DNA of 64,000 nt from Ephydatia muelleri (GCA_013339895.1 JABACO010000020.1:2518868-2582867), one strand, 5' to 3'; positions 1 to 18,652 are shown, numbered from the stretch's first letter. Program-made: numbers and translations. Notes: a model not told the origin generated them from the letters alone.

Positions 1-163
1 TAATAGGATGAACAGATTGACCTGTTGAGTGGTGTAACTGCTTATGAAACCAATTGGAGATAGGGTGAACATGGTCAGGTGGTACTGCTGCTAATTACTT
101 TGGACTGCTAATGATATCTCCTTACCTTGGAGAAGGATAATAAACACTTGCCTACTTTGACAG
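1..163. other. intron sequence at window edge
   Basis: This is the 3' end of an intron of the DNA-PKcs gene. It ends in a polypyrimidine stretch and an AG acceptor at 162-163. Nothing else is recognised. Confidence 0.6.
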
Positions 164-6227
<6,064 letters not shown>

Positions 6228-6242
<15 letters not shown>

Positions 6243-6436
6243 GTACTGTATAGGTGGAGCTAGTGGGTGGAGCTAGCCATATATAGTGGGTGGAGCTAGC
6301 CATGTGTAGTGGGTGGAGCTAGCCATGTATAGTGCGTGGAGCTATGGGTGGAGCTAGCCAGGTATGGGTGGAGCTAGCCAGGTACTGTACGGATGGAGCT
6401 AGCCAGGTATGGTGGGTGGAGCTAGTCAGGTACTCT
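6228..6436 (+). repeat. tandem copies of exon 3' end plus splice donor
   Basis: The exon 6122-6242 ends in GGGTGGAGCTAGCCAG followed by the donor GTACTG. The next 190 bp contain about nine degenerate copies of GGGTGGAGCTAGCCA, several followed by GGTAT or GGTACT. The intron therefore starts with a row of duplicated exon ends and potential donors. Confidence 0.85.
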
Positions 6437-6676
6437 CGGTGATGCTGGCCAGCTGTCTGGATTGATCTGCATCCATGTGGCTCAAGGGATGCTAAACTAG
6501 GAACATTTTACCCCTAAGTACATGTATTTGCCCCATACATTGAAGACATCATTTTATAGCATTGAATTGCATCTTGGAGTTGGCAGGCTACAGGGTCTCA
6601 TTTGTGTAATAGTTACATTATGGCTAAATGTAATCAATATAATTAAAAAAACCTTCTGTTTTCATTTCCAATTATA

Positions 6677-6906
6677 TATGGGATTGTTTCCGTGAATAGG
6701 GAGCTAGCGCATACATTATAAAATTTCCAGTACGCGCATTAGAAATGTAATGCTTGCATTGAAATGTATGGCTAATTAAAATTTCAGTGCCTTACAACTC
6801 CATGACAGATACTCCGATTCTTAGTGCATAAGAAGATTGTCAATGTGTAGAGGACATTCCAGACTTCTAGAAAATTGAAAAACATGTGTTAGGTCTCTTT
6901 ATGCCC
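6677..6906 (+). mobile_element. MITE-like element (TATGGGAT..TTTCCG family), degenerate
   Basis: Starts TATGGGATTGTTTCCG and carries the family interior TCCATGACAGATACTCCGATTCTTAGT and GTGTAGAGGACATTC (each with small changes), then TGTTAGGTCTCTTT near the end. Other copies lie at 11180-11430, 35182-35396 and 35412-35642. It lies in a DNA-PKcs intron and has no coding capacity. Confidence 0.75.
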
Positions 6907-6993
6907 CCTTATTGTTTTGCTATATTACTAGCCACGGTACAGGTTATACAAGTATCTCGTCATTCACTGTATAGTTAACTAACCACATTACAG

Positions 6994-7391
6994 GCTATAC
7001 AAGTCCCTGGGAGACTTCGATGTCCTCCATGGCATCTTCAGCAGTCGTGTGGGCACCAAGAGCATCACGAAGGAGGCCATGGAAGCAGAGGAGAGGGCAG
7101 ACTACGCAGAAGCTGTCAGGCAGTACAAGGATGCCATCGGGTGCGACAGCTGGTCCGATGGACCCCCAATGCAAGTGGAGGAAGACCTTTGGGAGGACTC
7201 CTTACTCCAGGTGAGGACCAGAAAAGTGGGCTGGGTGTGTGGCTCACTGCTGGACTTGCCCCTGGGACCAGTGCTGCAACAGTTTGACGGAATGGGGTGA
7301 CTTGGAGAAAGCGGCCATTGTCAATATCGACGACTCCAATCCACCGTGCCTGGACAAGATTTGGGAGGATACCTATTATCTGGTCTGGTGT

Positions 7392-7451
<60 letters not shown>

Positions 7452-7667
7452 CGTGTGTGCATGTGTGCGTGCGTGTGTGTGTGTGTGTGTGCGTGTGTGC
7501 ATGTGTGTGTGTGCACCTGTGTGTGTGCATGTGTAACTCGAGGTGTGTGGGAAGGGTACATTGTATGTGGGGATGTCGGTGCATGCGTGTGCAATTGTGC
7601 GTGTGTGTGTGTGTGTGTGGATGTGTGTTCGCAGTGTTCTTGCCATGCACTTTGTATTTATTGGCAT

Positions 7668-7735
<68 letters not shown>

Positions 7736-10427
7736 ATGGTACTATTCCATGTTGTTGTTTTTTTTTTTTCAAGTACTGTATCTAGCAGAAGCATACTTAT
7801 TCTTCCCTCCTGTGTGTTTATTGGATCATTTATTGTGCGTGGTGTATGTTGCCAGGAGCACAACCTTCCATACATCATGCGAGCCAAACTCAAGTTGGCC
7901 TGTGGTGGAGCGAATGACGATCGTTTCAATGCGTTCTTGGACAAGGCCCTGGAGAGTCCGGAGCGCAGAGGGCTCTTGCACTCACGCTATCCCACAGAGC
8001 TAACACTCTACCACATCCTGAAGGACGACCTGGACAAGGCAAGATACTTTGCTGGGGCCTGCGTGCAATCCTTCCTTCAGGTACGTCCGAGTGAACCCTT
8101 CTGTATGGGGCAGTGTTGGTGATGGGCATCTATAGGAGTGGCCAAACCTGAGCATGCTGCTGGAGAAGAGCAGAGCGGCCTATTTGAAGCAGCTGCAGGC
8201 ACTTGCAGAGATGAGGGAGTACCTTGATTTCATGTCCTCCACCAGTGAGTGTCCATGCTGGTGCAAATGGAGAGTGTGATTGTGGGTTCATGCTATTATT
8301 GCTATATTCAGGAAGGGGGGGTGGGGGGGTGGGGAGGGGGCATTGAATTGATGGGGGAAGTGCTGTCTGTTATTTAGTTGTTTTGTATCACATGCTTTCA
8401 TATGGATTCAGGAAGTTGCATCAGTGTGCCATAGTGTGATTACTTGTGGATGTGTTCTTTGTGTAGATTGCTATGTGATTTATTTGTGTAGAAAACTTTG
8501 AATCTGTTGGACCCGTGGAGCAACTGTTGAGCAGATGGAGGTCCACATTTCCTCACCCTAAGTTGGATCCAATCAGCGTGTGGGACGATGTTGTCACCAA
8601 TAGGTAAGGGGTGGTCCCTTCTCTTCCCCCCCCCCCCCTCCCCCGTCACTTCATCAGGTAAGGGTTAGGGTGACCCTGTACTATCATCACAGGTGTATGA
8701 TGATGAGGAAAATGATGCAGCGATTTCATAACTCAGGAGCAGGTGGAACAAGGTATGCCATTTTGCATGCTCTGTGGCTGGACTTGCTTTTGCCATTTGC
8801 ATGCTCTGTGGCTGGACTTGCTTTTGCCATTTGCATGCTCTGTGGCTGGACTTGCTTTTGCTGTTGTAGTTTTATCCCCAGGAGTTATATCAATTCAATA
8901 TTTTGTGTGGGGGGGTGTTGTTTCTCCAGTTCAGCTGATCAGATGGAAGTGGATGGGACCGGTGAGGGTGTTAGTCTCTCCATGCTTCAGCAGCTGTTCT
9001 CTCGTGAGTACATTCAACTTTACCTGAGGATTGCCTCAACGGCCACAGCCCAGGTGAGTTGAGACAAGCTGCACGCTAAGGTGTACGAGTCTACACTCCT
9101 GTCCTTCTGCAGTCCAACTATGCGGTTGCTAGGCGATACCTTCAGTTAACTGAAAAGGCAGCCATTGAGGTAAATAGCAATTTTTATTTTTATTTTTTGC
9201 AAGTGTTGATTCTCACGTGGCTGCTAGCACTTTGCGCACGACCCCACTCTGAAGATACAGTGGATCCATGGAGTTGCAAGCATGAGGATCCAGCAGTCTC
9301 AGCAAGACCCTTCTCCAACAAAACTGGAACCCAACATCCCATTGCTTGAACAGCTAGGTAAGCGTGTGTGTGCGTCTTACTGGCCAGCCATACATGTAAG
9401 ACTGGTGGTGCTGCTTAATGACATACAAATATGCAATACACACTAGCAGTACACACTAAAGTAAAAGTCGTGTTTGGTTTTGTATCCTGATTGACAAGTA
9501 CTTGTATATCTTTTCTATACTTTTATTAACTGCGACTGGCCAGATGCAACACACTACAGTAAAAGTTGTATTTGTTTGTATCCTGGTTGACAAGTATATA
9601 TTTTATAAATGGGATCAGCTGAACGTAGTGAGTGTGGTACATTTGGATCCATTCAAAAATATTGTAGGGCCCAATAGAGATGAGTCTAAGGAACAAATGG
9701 GTGTCAGCCAATGGTCTTCTTTGCATCGTGATTTTCTCTTTGCTCAGAATCTTACGGCAAGGGCTCACTGGACTCTGCCAGTAACTCCTTAGCCTGTCAT
9801 CATTGGCTCCTTGAGGGTACGCTGTATGACATCATGGCCAATGCATTCTTGGAAGACGGTGAGTTGTGCTTTGGGACGTACAGGTGTTAGGGTGCCTCTC
9901 CAATAGGCACATTAATCTTGGGTACACTCCCCGACTCGAAGATGAAGCAGCTCAACACCTTGATTGGAGAGCCGTCTGCAAGCCGACCAAAGCCAGAGGA
10001 TGTCAGTGTCTTGCCAAATGTGGCAAAATGGTTGTGTTCATCTCGGCATGATGACAAATAGTGTCTTGCCTTGCAAATGCTACCATCTTTGGCTCAGTTG
10101 TACTGCCAGATGCTTATTATACATACCCACTACTCTCACATAGGTGGCCCGGCGTTTGTACCTTAAAGCACTCTCCTCCCTGAAGGGAGGGGTGAAGGCA
10201 GGCACTGAGCACCATAAGGTCTCACAGGACGGCAGCCCCATGGTGAAAGCTCTGGTTGCCATGGCCAAGTTCTGTGATGCAGCTTTGAGAAGCAAGGAAG
10301 AAGGCAAGGGGGAATTGGGTGGGGACATTCTTTCGTCACTACATTCACATTTTTTTGTGCCACATCACATTACAGGTGTTGATGTACTGCTTGATACCAA
10401 GGTGTGTGTGTTTTGTGTATGTATGTG

Positions 10428-10472
<45 letters not shown>

Positions 10473-10634
10473 GCTTTTGTGTGTTTGTGTGTAAGGTTGT
10501 ATGTATGTTTTTTGTGTGTGTGTTTTGTGTGTGTTTTTGTGTATGTGTTGCTTGTGTTTTGGGTGTGGTTGTATGTGTGCGAGTGTGTTGTGTTTGTGTG
10601 TTGCTTGTCTGTGTTTGAGTGTAAGGTTCTGTGT

Positions 10635-10689
<55 letters not shown>

Positions 10690-12487
10690 TTTTTTGTTTG
10701 CATTTGCCCTTCTGCATTTCTAAGAGCAGGAGTCTGAGCAGGGTAATTTATTTGCCTGTTATGTGCATCCAGCAATTCCCCAGTGTGGTGGTCTCATACA
10801 CATTGAAAGCCATGCAGTACCAGTCTCAGTCTGCAACCCAGCAGTTCCCTAGGCTACTACAGATAGTCGAACAGTACCCAGAGAGTTTGGATGCATTTTT
10901 GAAGAAGGTTGGCTTCTGTGCTGGTGTATTTATGCACTAAAGCCACTTACATGTGCCACTTACATGTATGTATGTATTTATGCACTAAATCCACTTCTGT
11001 TCGTACTGATCTTGTGCTGTAGGCTTGTGATGTGCCCAACTGGATGTTCATTGGCTGGATATCCCAGATGGTTGCACTGATGGACAAGCCGGCTGGATCT
11101 GCAGTGCACAAGATCCTGCTGTCCATTGCAAACGATTATCCTCAGGTTTGCCATTGTGGAGGGAGGGGCGAGGGCATCGTATGGGATTTTTTTCCGCAAA
11201 AAAGGACCTAACACATGTTTTTTCAAGATTTTTGAGTATTCTAGAAGTCTGAAATGTCCTCTACACATTGCTTCTTACATCCTGAGAATCGGAGTATCTG
11301 TCATGGCGTTGAAATGGCTCTGAGTTTTTAATTAGCCATACATTTCAACGCAGGGTTACATTTCTATTGTGTGTACTGGGAAATTTTATAAAGTAGGCAT
11401 TAGGTCCCTTTTTGCGGAAACGATCCCATAAGTAGCTGTATTGGACTTTATAATGCTCATTACTCTGTAGGCACTTGCATACCCATTTAGAATCAGCAGC
11501 TCTGATTTCAAGTTTGGTAGCAGTGAAACTGATAGAGTGAACCGGGACACAGTGGACCAGTTGAGTGTAGTGCGTGCATGTGGTGTGTGGGAATTATTGA
11601 AGGCTGATTGCATTACTCATAAAGAGTGAAACGCAAGCTAGAAAACACCGTCATCAATGATTTCATACAAGCCCTGGAGCAGTTGAGCTCACCTGAGCTG
11701 GTTTGGAAGGCAAGTTTGTAGTGAATGGCGATGTGAATTGTTTTGGGATGTTTCAACTACAAAAAGTCAAGTGCTACTGGTGGATATGTTCTGTGATGTA
11801 CTATAAAAGCCATACATGTACTATTGAGTGCTTTGAATGTGTCACACTAACCTTAGCAACAGCTCTCTACTGTGGGTAGGGATTTTGAGTCTACACTAAC
11901 CTTAGCAACAGCTCTCTACTGTGGGTAGGGATTGTGAGTCTACACTAACCTTAGCAACAGCTCTCTACTGTGGGTAGGGATTGTGAGTCTACACTAACCT
12001 TAGCAACAGCTCTCTATTGTGGGTAGGGATTGTGAGTCTAACACACTACTAATATTAATAACTGATATTGCCACAAAAAGGAAGCTTTTCGATTTGTGGG
12101 AGGAAATGCGAAAATGTTGAATGCATTTTTTAAAATGCAAAAAGCCTAAAAGGCTTTGTGGCTATGGTAGAACCAAAACTTAATTCCGTTATGGCCAGAG
12201 AAACATAGTTTCCCTGCTGTCCAGCAGCTAGTGGGGTGAATACTGGCTGCCATCATAGCTGTGGGTTGCTTTGTGTGGTACAGGATGCAGTGGACAATGA
12301 CCTGAAGCCTCTCATGGAACAATCAGTGGGGAGTCGAGATGAAGCTAAGCTGAAGGAGGTGTGGCAGCAGATCTATTCACACCTGTTCGACCACAAGTCT
12401 TGGGAGACCAGCCAAGATGGCTCCTTGTACGGGACACCCTCTGCGTCTTCCAATTTGGTGGGGGCAAGAAAGAAGAAATTTGCTCAG
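6994..12487 (+). CDS. PRKDC: DNA-PKcs, FAT domain exons
   Basis: Second part of the same gene, covering the alpha-helical FAT domain that cradles the kinase. Exons placed: 6994-7210, 7272-7382, 7856-8080, 8136-8244, 8492-8603, 8693-8752, 8930-9053, 9113-9169, 9228-9357, 9748-9858, about 9907-10055, 10144-10303, a 26-bp micro-exon 10376-10401, 10773-10907, 11033-11145, 11471-11564, 11637-11709, 12284-12487. Family landmarks are LYKSLGDFDVLHGIFSSRVG, DSNPPCLDKIWEDTYYL, EHNLPYIMRAKLKL, QQFPRLLQIVEQYPESL, NWMFIGWISQMVALMDKP (the last with small differences from human) and VINDFIQALEQLSSPELVWK. Most introns carry GT microsatellites or small repeats. The donor ending the exon near 10055 was not resolved. 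All other junctions keep frame. Confidence 0.9.
7391..7732 (+). repeat. GT and CA microsatellites in one intron
   Basis: GT runs at about 7391-7450 and 7594-7618 and a CA run at about 7670-7732 sit in the intron 7383-7855. The GT and CA runs are inverted relative to each other and could pair. Long open frames across this stretch are artefacts. Confidence 0.9.
8757..8862 (+). repeat. 34-bp tandem repeat, three copies
   Basis: Three near-identical units containing GCATGCTCTGTGGCTGGACT lie in the DNA-PKcs intron 8753-8929. Confidence 0.9.
10402..10692 (+). repeat. GT-rich microsatellite intron
   Basis: The intron following the 26-bp micro-exon is almost wholly GT/TTGTGT-rich, with pure GT runs near 10430-10470 and 10631-10685 and a T run after. 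No coding support. Confidence 0.9.
11180..11430 (+). mobile_element. MITE with TATGGGAT termini
   Basis: Complete element of about 250 bp in the DNA-PKcs intron 11146-11470. The left end TATGGGATTTTTTTCCGC and the right end GCGGAAACGATCCCATA form terminal inverted repeats. The interior matches the copies at 6677, 35182 and 35412, partly in the opposite orientation. Confidence 0.85.
11840..12045 (+). repeat. 49-bp tandem repeat, four copies
   Basis: Four units containing ACACTAACCTTAGCAACAGC and CTCTCTACTGTGGGTAGGGA repeat with a 49-bp period in the DNA-PKcs intron 11710-12283. Confidence 0.9.
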
Positions 12488-12809
12488 GTACTGTACTTAT
12501 GTTCTTTGTGTGTATTTGTAGTATGGTGGAACTAGTGTTGCAACGTACGTTGACTATTGCTTCTTTCACTCTTTGTTGTTGCATACATGTGCATATTTAG
12601 CTATCTTGAGTCATAGCATGTAGTGGTGCTATGCGCATTACATATGCTTTCCACCCGCATAACAGCAAGGTTCCAACTGGAGTTTTCATGCTTTGTGTTA
12701 TGTGGACCGATAGAACATTTATCTCGGGCCAATAGGATATTTTCTCATGTCTTATGTTGACCACGAGGACGTTCTTCACATGCTTTATGTGTCTCACGTG
12801 GGCTCATAG
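12488..12809. other. DNA-PKcs intron, no feature recognised
   Basis: An intron of 322 bp without a recognisable repeat or element. Confidence 0.5.
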
Positions 12810-15733
12810 GACTATGTTAAACAAGTGGAGGACAAGTTTGGCAAAGATGGATCCAAGCTGTTGAGGATGAAAGGGGCAGACTTTAACAAAGTATCGGGCG
12901 AGATATACGGAGCCATGCAGGCCAGCCTGGCCAAGGCCATGGGAGACAGTCTGCTGAAGAACTACTCACCTTGGCTTCACAACTTTGATCCGACGTCTGT
13001 TGGACATGCGATTGAAGTACCAGGTGAACATGCAGGTTTGGTGTGTGCTTGTGTAAAGTGGAATCCGCACAGGTCAGTACGATGGAAAGTCAAAGCCGCT
13101 ACCAGAGTATCACGTGAAAATAGCTGGATTCGACGAAAAGGTAGTTTGTGTGTGTAATGTCTCCTTGAGCTCTCTGGGCTATATACCTAATAGACTGTGG
13201 TAATTGTTAATAAGTCTGGGCGCAGTTCCTTATATTTGTCCTCAATGATTCGTAAGCTTCTGAGCTGTGCATTTGAGAATGGTGATTGCTCCTCTGTGTT
13301 TCATGTAGAAGTATGTGATTTGATACACAATGTACGTGCAATGCAAGTGGACAGTAACCACTTTACTGCTCCCTATAAAAAAGGAAAGTCTTTCTTTGAG
13401 TTTTCAGCATGGAGGGAGGGGGTGGAGGTCGGACACACTAGTGTTTTGGTGCAGTGATGGTGACCCTTCTTACACATACTGTAGGTACTGGTGATGAGTT
13501 CTATCAGAAAACCAAAGAGGATCACCATCCGAGGTGATGACGAAAAGGAATACAAATTTCTGGTGAAAGGTGGAGAAGACTTGAGACTTGACCAAAGAAT
13601 TGAGCAGGTTTGGATAAATCTTTAGCCAATCTGGCTATCCTCATTTTCCCACCCTCTGGTGTGTGGTAGCTGTTTGACATAATGAATGGAATCCTTCTTG
13701 AGGACGCAGCGTGTTCACAAAGAGGACTGTCCCTGAAGACATACAGTGTCATACCAATGACACACAGGCATGTCCTAATCCTGCCATGCCGTGCTGTTAT
13801 GTTAGCAAAGATGTATCCATGTTTGCAGGGTTGGGTTGATTGGCTGGGTTGAAAACACCATTCCGCTGAAAGACTTTCTGAAGAACGCTCTCACAGAATC
13901 AGAGGAGAAACATTACATGTAAATATGCACACCTGATGTAGATACATCTTGACAGTGTGTTTGCCTCTGTTCAGGAATGGGGCCAATTGGCACGAGGAAT
14001 GGCTTAAGAAGTTCAATTCTGACAGGACAAAGGCATATAAGGAGATGTACAAGTGGGTGTGGCCAGAGCTTCTACTGCTGGAAATAAGTGTGTGTATGTG
14101 GGGGTGCCCTTTTTTAATTTTTGCTATAGGAAAGCAAAAAGAGTTGAAGTTGAGAAGGAGTTCAGGAGGAAGGCCACCAGTGTGCCTCATGACCTATTGA
14201 GGTGCGTCCTATGACCATCACTGCGAAGACAGGCACAGTCATACCGTGTTATGACAATTGGGATAAGCGCACATTAGTTTCCACAGAATTAGGTACAACT
14301 CTAGATCTGCTGTAACTACCACAATCTGATATGGTCCATGTACAACTATCGTATAACTCTTGTATAACTATTTGCGCACTTATCCCAACTGGTATATCCC
14401 TGCTATAACTAAGTTATCACTAAGTTGTACAGTTGCCATAACTGGTTGCTGTGCATGTAGTGAGTGTAGATGAAAAGGTCTTAACAGTGGGATGATTTTC
14501 TGATGCCAAAGTGTCTGCACTATCAGTAATCAAAATAAAAGCATTGATTGCTATTGCAATATATGTTTCATAATAACATCATCCAAGATATCATGCAATA
14601 ACTGTTTTTGTTTCATCAGTTTTGCCGAGTTTGTAACTGCTTAAATAGTTTCGCTCACTGCGTTGGCTCTATCATATTGAAAGTGAATCTTTACATCTGC
14701 CCGTCACAGACGAGCATTCATGCACCTGGCAGTGTCACCAGAAGCCTTCCTCGCTCTCCGCTCCCACTTCATCAATACCTACGCCACCTTGTCCATCTGC
14801 CACTACGTTTTGGGTATAGGTGACCGTCATCTGTCAAACTACATGGTGGACCTGGAGACTGGGGGTGTGGTGGGGATCGATTTTGGTCATGCCTTTGGCA
14901 CTGCTACTCAAGTAAGCAAAATAACAATAAGATATGGCTCGACTTGGATCCTCGATCCCTTCTTTAAATGCTGCAAATCCTTCCATCTGCCTTCAGTTCT
15001 TACCTTTCCCTGAGCTGATGCCGTTCAGGCTGACTCCTCAGATCACCAACCTCCTCCTCCCTCACCTGTACGAATCGGGGCAGCTGAGGAACTGCATGGT
15101 GCACACGATGAGGGCGCTCAGAAACTACCACAACCTCGTCCTCAACACCATGGACGTGTTTGTGAAGGAACCGAGTCTGGAGTGGAAGGTGGGAGGGACA
15201 GGTACTTGGTGTGATTGTCAGGTCACTGTCCCTTTTCCTTCCTCAGTCAAATGCCAGGAAGCAAGCCAAGGAACAGAAGTTAAGTGAAGATGATTGTGAG
15301 TTGTGTGGGATAGTGTATATGCTGTGGTTGCTGCATTTGTGATCTCCCCTCCCCCTCCCCCCCTTTCCCACACCGCAGTGTCTCAACTCGATGTTGAGTG
15401 GTACCCTAAGGAGAAGGTTCAGCAGGCTAAGAAAAAACTGATTGGGGGGAACCCCGTGTACATTATGAGGTAAGCATTAGGTAATGGTTTGGATGTAAAT
15501 TTATTGTTGATGTCTTCATGGGGAACAGGTTTGATTTGGAGAAGGGGCACTCTAGGACACCTGAGTATTCTGCTCTGAAGACAATTCTGACGGGAGACCC
15601 GACATATAACAAGCGAGCCAAAGTAGGAGAGCGATGCAGCAGTGTGGAGGAACAGGTGGACTGCCTGATTGACCACGCCACTGACCCCAACATCCTTGGC
15701 CGCACCTGGGGTGGGTGGGAACCATGGGTCTGA
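12810..15733 (+). CDS. PRKDC: DNA-PKcs, PI3K-like kinase domain and FATC to stop codon
   Basis: C-terminal part of the same gene. Exons placed: 12810-13023, 13073-13140, 13485-13607, 13670-13767, 13829-13918, 13975-14052, 14130-14201, 14710-14911, 14997-15188, 15247-15295, 15379-15469, 15529-15733. Catalytic features are all present: [14 protein letters not shown] of the N-lobe, the catalytic loop [13 protein letters not shown] with its Asp and Asn, and the metal-binding GIDFGHAFG (DFG motif) in exon 14710-14911. The FATC end reads [17 protein letters not shown] followed by Val and a stop at 15731-15733, one substitution-type difference from the vertebrate terminus. Together with intact upstream exons this indicates an active kinase rather than a pseudogene. 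One intron (after 13767) starts with GC. Confidence 0.95.
14202..14709. repeat. DNA-PKcs intron with weak inverted repeat
   Basis: The intron contains TTGGGATAAGCGCACA near 14258 and its near reverse complement TGCGCACTTATCCCAA near 14374. This suggests an old hairpin element. No terminal duplication was found and the rest is featureless. Confidence 0.45.
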
Positions 15734-17020
15734 AACAACTTCATTTTTATCTTTAATTTCCGCTCTTTCTGATTTATTGTTGCCATATATCTTGCAATCC
15801 AACATTTAAATGTTCTGGTAGATGTGATGCACTTCAGCATGTCCCCCCTCTTCTCTATCAATAAGAGCATCTCCATTTCTGAGATATAGAACCACTAGCG
15901 ACTTCTTTTTGTTGCTGTTGGTTATGGTGGTTGAAAAGTGCTATATTTTGTGGTTTTATTGAACAGTTGCCTGACTTTACGAAATAAGCTTATTTCTTTT
16001 TACTTTTTCTCTTCAATTGTGTATTATTCATGGATCAATGTAGCACTGAAAGCTCTTGTATAGAGTTTCTACATATCAGAAGTATTTTTACATGCTTATC
16101 TCGTTGATAAGATATTTATATGGATTACAGTCAAGTTGTGTTTGATGTTAATTAATGATGCGTGTTTTTGACAAGCAATGTTTTTAAAATGAAAGGATTA
16201 TGTATGTGCAAGTATACTTTGTACTTGTGTGTGAGAATATGCCAACGATGATGTACAGGTCCATGTGTGCAACAATGCAAGCGTGTGCACAAGTGTGAGC
16301 CAGCACGAGCGTATGCATTTTCATGCACTATGTGTGAGCTGAAAATCGTGTAAAGAAATAACACGAAATCATTGCAATCGTAGCCGAGTGGCGAGGCAAT
16401 AAGACGAGAATTATAGAAAGGATTATGACAAATCGGATAGCTTTATACACGGCTGGAAGATTATGCAAGTGCGGCCTTACGCGCGCCGTGTTGAATTCTG
16501 CCATGAGAGGCGCAAGATTACTGCAGCCAAGGATTATTATGCAACTCATTAGCGCACCCACCAAAGGTGATGCTAAACCGGTGAAATACATCTCCAGCTA
16601 TACTTTCTTGCACCGAAGCTAACGATCTTATCGCCTCTGGACCTTTCAATGATGTCTTAATAACATGCACAGTTATGAGTCCGATACTTTCCTTAACTAT
16701 CAGTATGTAGCTTGCCTCTTCAATCCAGACATGCCAACCCTCACGCATTCGGCATGAGACTCACGCATTTGACGTTTCTCTCACGCTCTCACGCTTGAAG
16801 TTTATATGTCTCACGCGCGAAAATATTCTTAACCACTTTATTGTGAGTGATCACGTGATTGTTACATACATGTAGTCAACTGTCTAGCTCACGGCTGTTT
16901 CGAGATGGACATTAGGTTGTTAATTAGAATACGTATATATATTACGGTACAATTATTATCTGGGTCCCATAGGAGCTCATTAAAATGTGGTTACTCACAC
17001 ATACATAAACACATATACAG
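15734..17020. other. intergenic region after DNA-PKcs
   Basis: It contains the 3' untranslated region of the kinase gene in its first part. The rest has no open frame with family support. A run of CTCACGC motifs lies at about 16739-16815. I did not see a confident AATAAA signal close to the stop. Confidence 0.4.
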
Positions 17021-17905
17021 GAACCCATACACTCATGGATCCAATTAAACGACATACATAAACAGAAACCAGGGCGACAACCAGGCATCACACCTAATGC
17101 CTTGCTTCACCATATTAACACCATTGCACCTCCAAAGGTTGTGTGTCATAGAAAGGAACCACAGCTAGCCTCGACACAGGTACTTTCCGTCATGGACTTA
17201 CTAACTTGCCCAATATGTAAAGGAATGTTGTCACAGCCACTTAAGTTGCACTGCAATGCAGTAGTATGTGCAAAGTGCATTGCTGACTCCATAGCAACAT
17301 CGGCAAGTACTCAGTGTCCATGCTGTGAGGATGCAGTGAACTTGGTGCCAGGTTCTGTGCAGCCTGCTCCTGACCTAACACAACGCCTTCTTTGTGATGT
17401 GATGGTGTCCTGTGATAAATGCAATAGGGATGTACGGGCGGGTGACTATGACTCACACGAGTGCCACAGGTTGGGAGTTATTGAAGAACAGTGCGCTTCT
17501 AAGGTGATTCGAAGAATCCTATCTGAAAACACAAAGGATAACATTATACAAATCAAGACAGGAGGTACTGTAAGTGACAAACAATTTTTTTATACTTTGC
17601 ACTTATTCCCATCTTTTGCAGCCACTGACTCTGGTGCGTGTGACAAAGGCCCATTCATCCAAAAGTGAGGAGGTTTGCAGCAAAACTCTTAAGCGACGTG
17701 TCTGTGAAGTTCAAGGAGTAAGGAGCCTTCTGTCACCAGAAAGACCTGAAAAGATCCTTGAGGAGGAGATCAGAGCCCTGGGAAGTGAAGAGAAAAAAAT
17801 GATACTAACAGAAGCAGGGTTAACACTTGATATTGAGGCAACAACAGGACTTGCAATGAAAGCTGCAATTGGCATGCCTTGGAACCAGCTTAGGACTTTA
17901 AGAAG
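17021..17905 (+). CDS. RAG1-like RING/zinc-finger protein, partial
   Basis: Two exons are visible, 17021-17569 and 17622-17905, joined by a GTAAGT..TTTTGCAG intron with frame kept. Exon 1 encodes a RING-type module, CPICKGMLSQ, then CNAVVCAKC and CPCC, followed after about 30 residues by a second metal site CDKCNRDVRAGDYDSHEC. This order matches the N-terminal RING plus adjacent zinc finger of RAG1 (CxxC..CKHVFCRVC..CPSC..CPAKEC..). The usual RING His after the third Cys is missing; a His precedes that Cys instead. Exon 2 ends LDIEATTGLAMKAAIGMPW and NQLRTLRR, then AAG/GTAACT, so more exons should follow, but none was recognised. Such N-RAG-like proteins are known from invertebrate transposons. 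The piece may be a transposon gene or a domesticated relative, and is probably truncated. Identification is by memory of motifs only. Confidence 0.6.
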
Positions 17906-18652
17906 GTAACTAGAACTTGTTAATAAGATTACCTATAGGCTGCTATAGCATGCATGGATTTGATGGTTGATTTGAACACATACATCCCTGCACAAATGAA
18001 AAAGTTTACTGCTGTATTACTTTAATCAACTGCCACAATACAATTGAACTCCAACGTAGTACAGTTTTACTAAGACATCGCAGCAACACATAACTCGTTT
18101 TCAAAGTGTGCATCTACATACATGTATTGCTAACATCGTCAATCAGACCGCCCCGGCCACCGCCATGCCATAGTATACATAAATCGGTCGTATTTAGCGC
18201 CTTGGTACGGCTCACAGAAAATAAGTCTGCTAACAACAACAACCAAATCAAATACAACCAGCATTCCTGTATACGTTTATACAAGTTTTTGTCACTCATG
18301 TCAGGCAAATTAACGAACAAAAGCTTTTTGAAACCAAGCACTCTAAATGGAGCGCTATTAGTCACAGGCCCGTATCATGGCGTATATTTGCATAAAAATA
18401 ATAAATTTTATGCCGTTTGAGTCCTCGAAGTGTGCATAACACAGATATTCACCTGTACTGCGCTTACCTTCAACGGATTACAAAAGATAAGCCAAATTCC
18501 AATGCCATGCGTTAATGAGGCTCTAGTTACTTGTTACGTAGATAAAAGTGGGGACGAGACCTAATGTCCATTTTTTCAATGCCTGTGAGCTAGCTAGCTA
18601 GATATTGGTGGCAGTTAAATAAATCTATTGTTATTGTGAATTGGCAATTGTA
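17906..18652. other. no gene recognised
   Basis: The expected downstream exon(s) of the RING gene were looked for here and not found. The stretch is AT-rich with short unsupported open frames. Confidence 0.4.

Noticed and set aside
7116..7944. Long Thr-His or Cys-Val frames around 7.1-7.9 kb
   Set aside because: Translations of GT/CA microsatellites in a DNA-PKcs intron, partly joined to real exon sequence read on the wrong strand.
16739..16815. CTCACGC-rich stretch as a possible regulatory array
   Set aside because: Irregular spacing and no neighbouring promoter evidence; more likely a fragment of a dispersed repeat.
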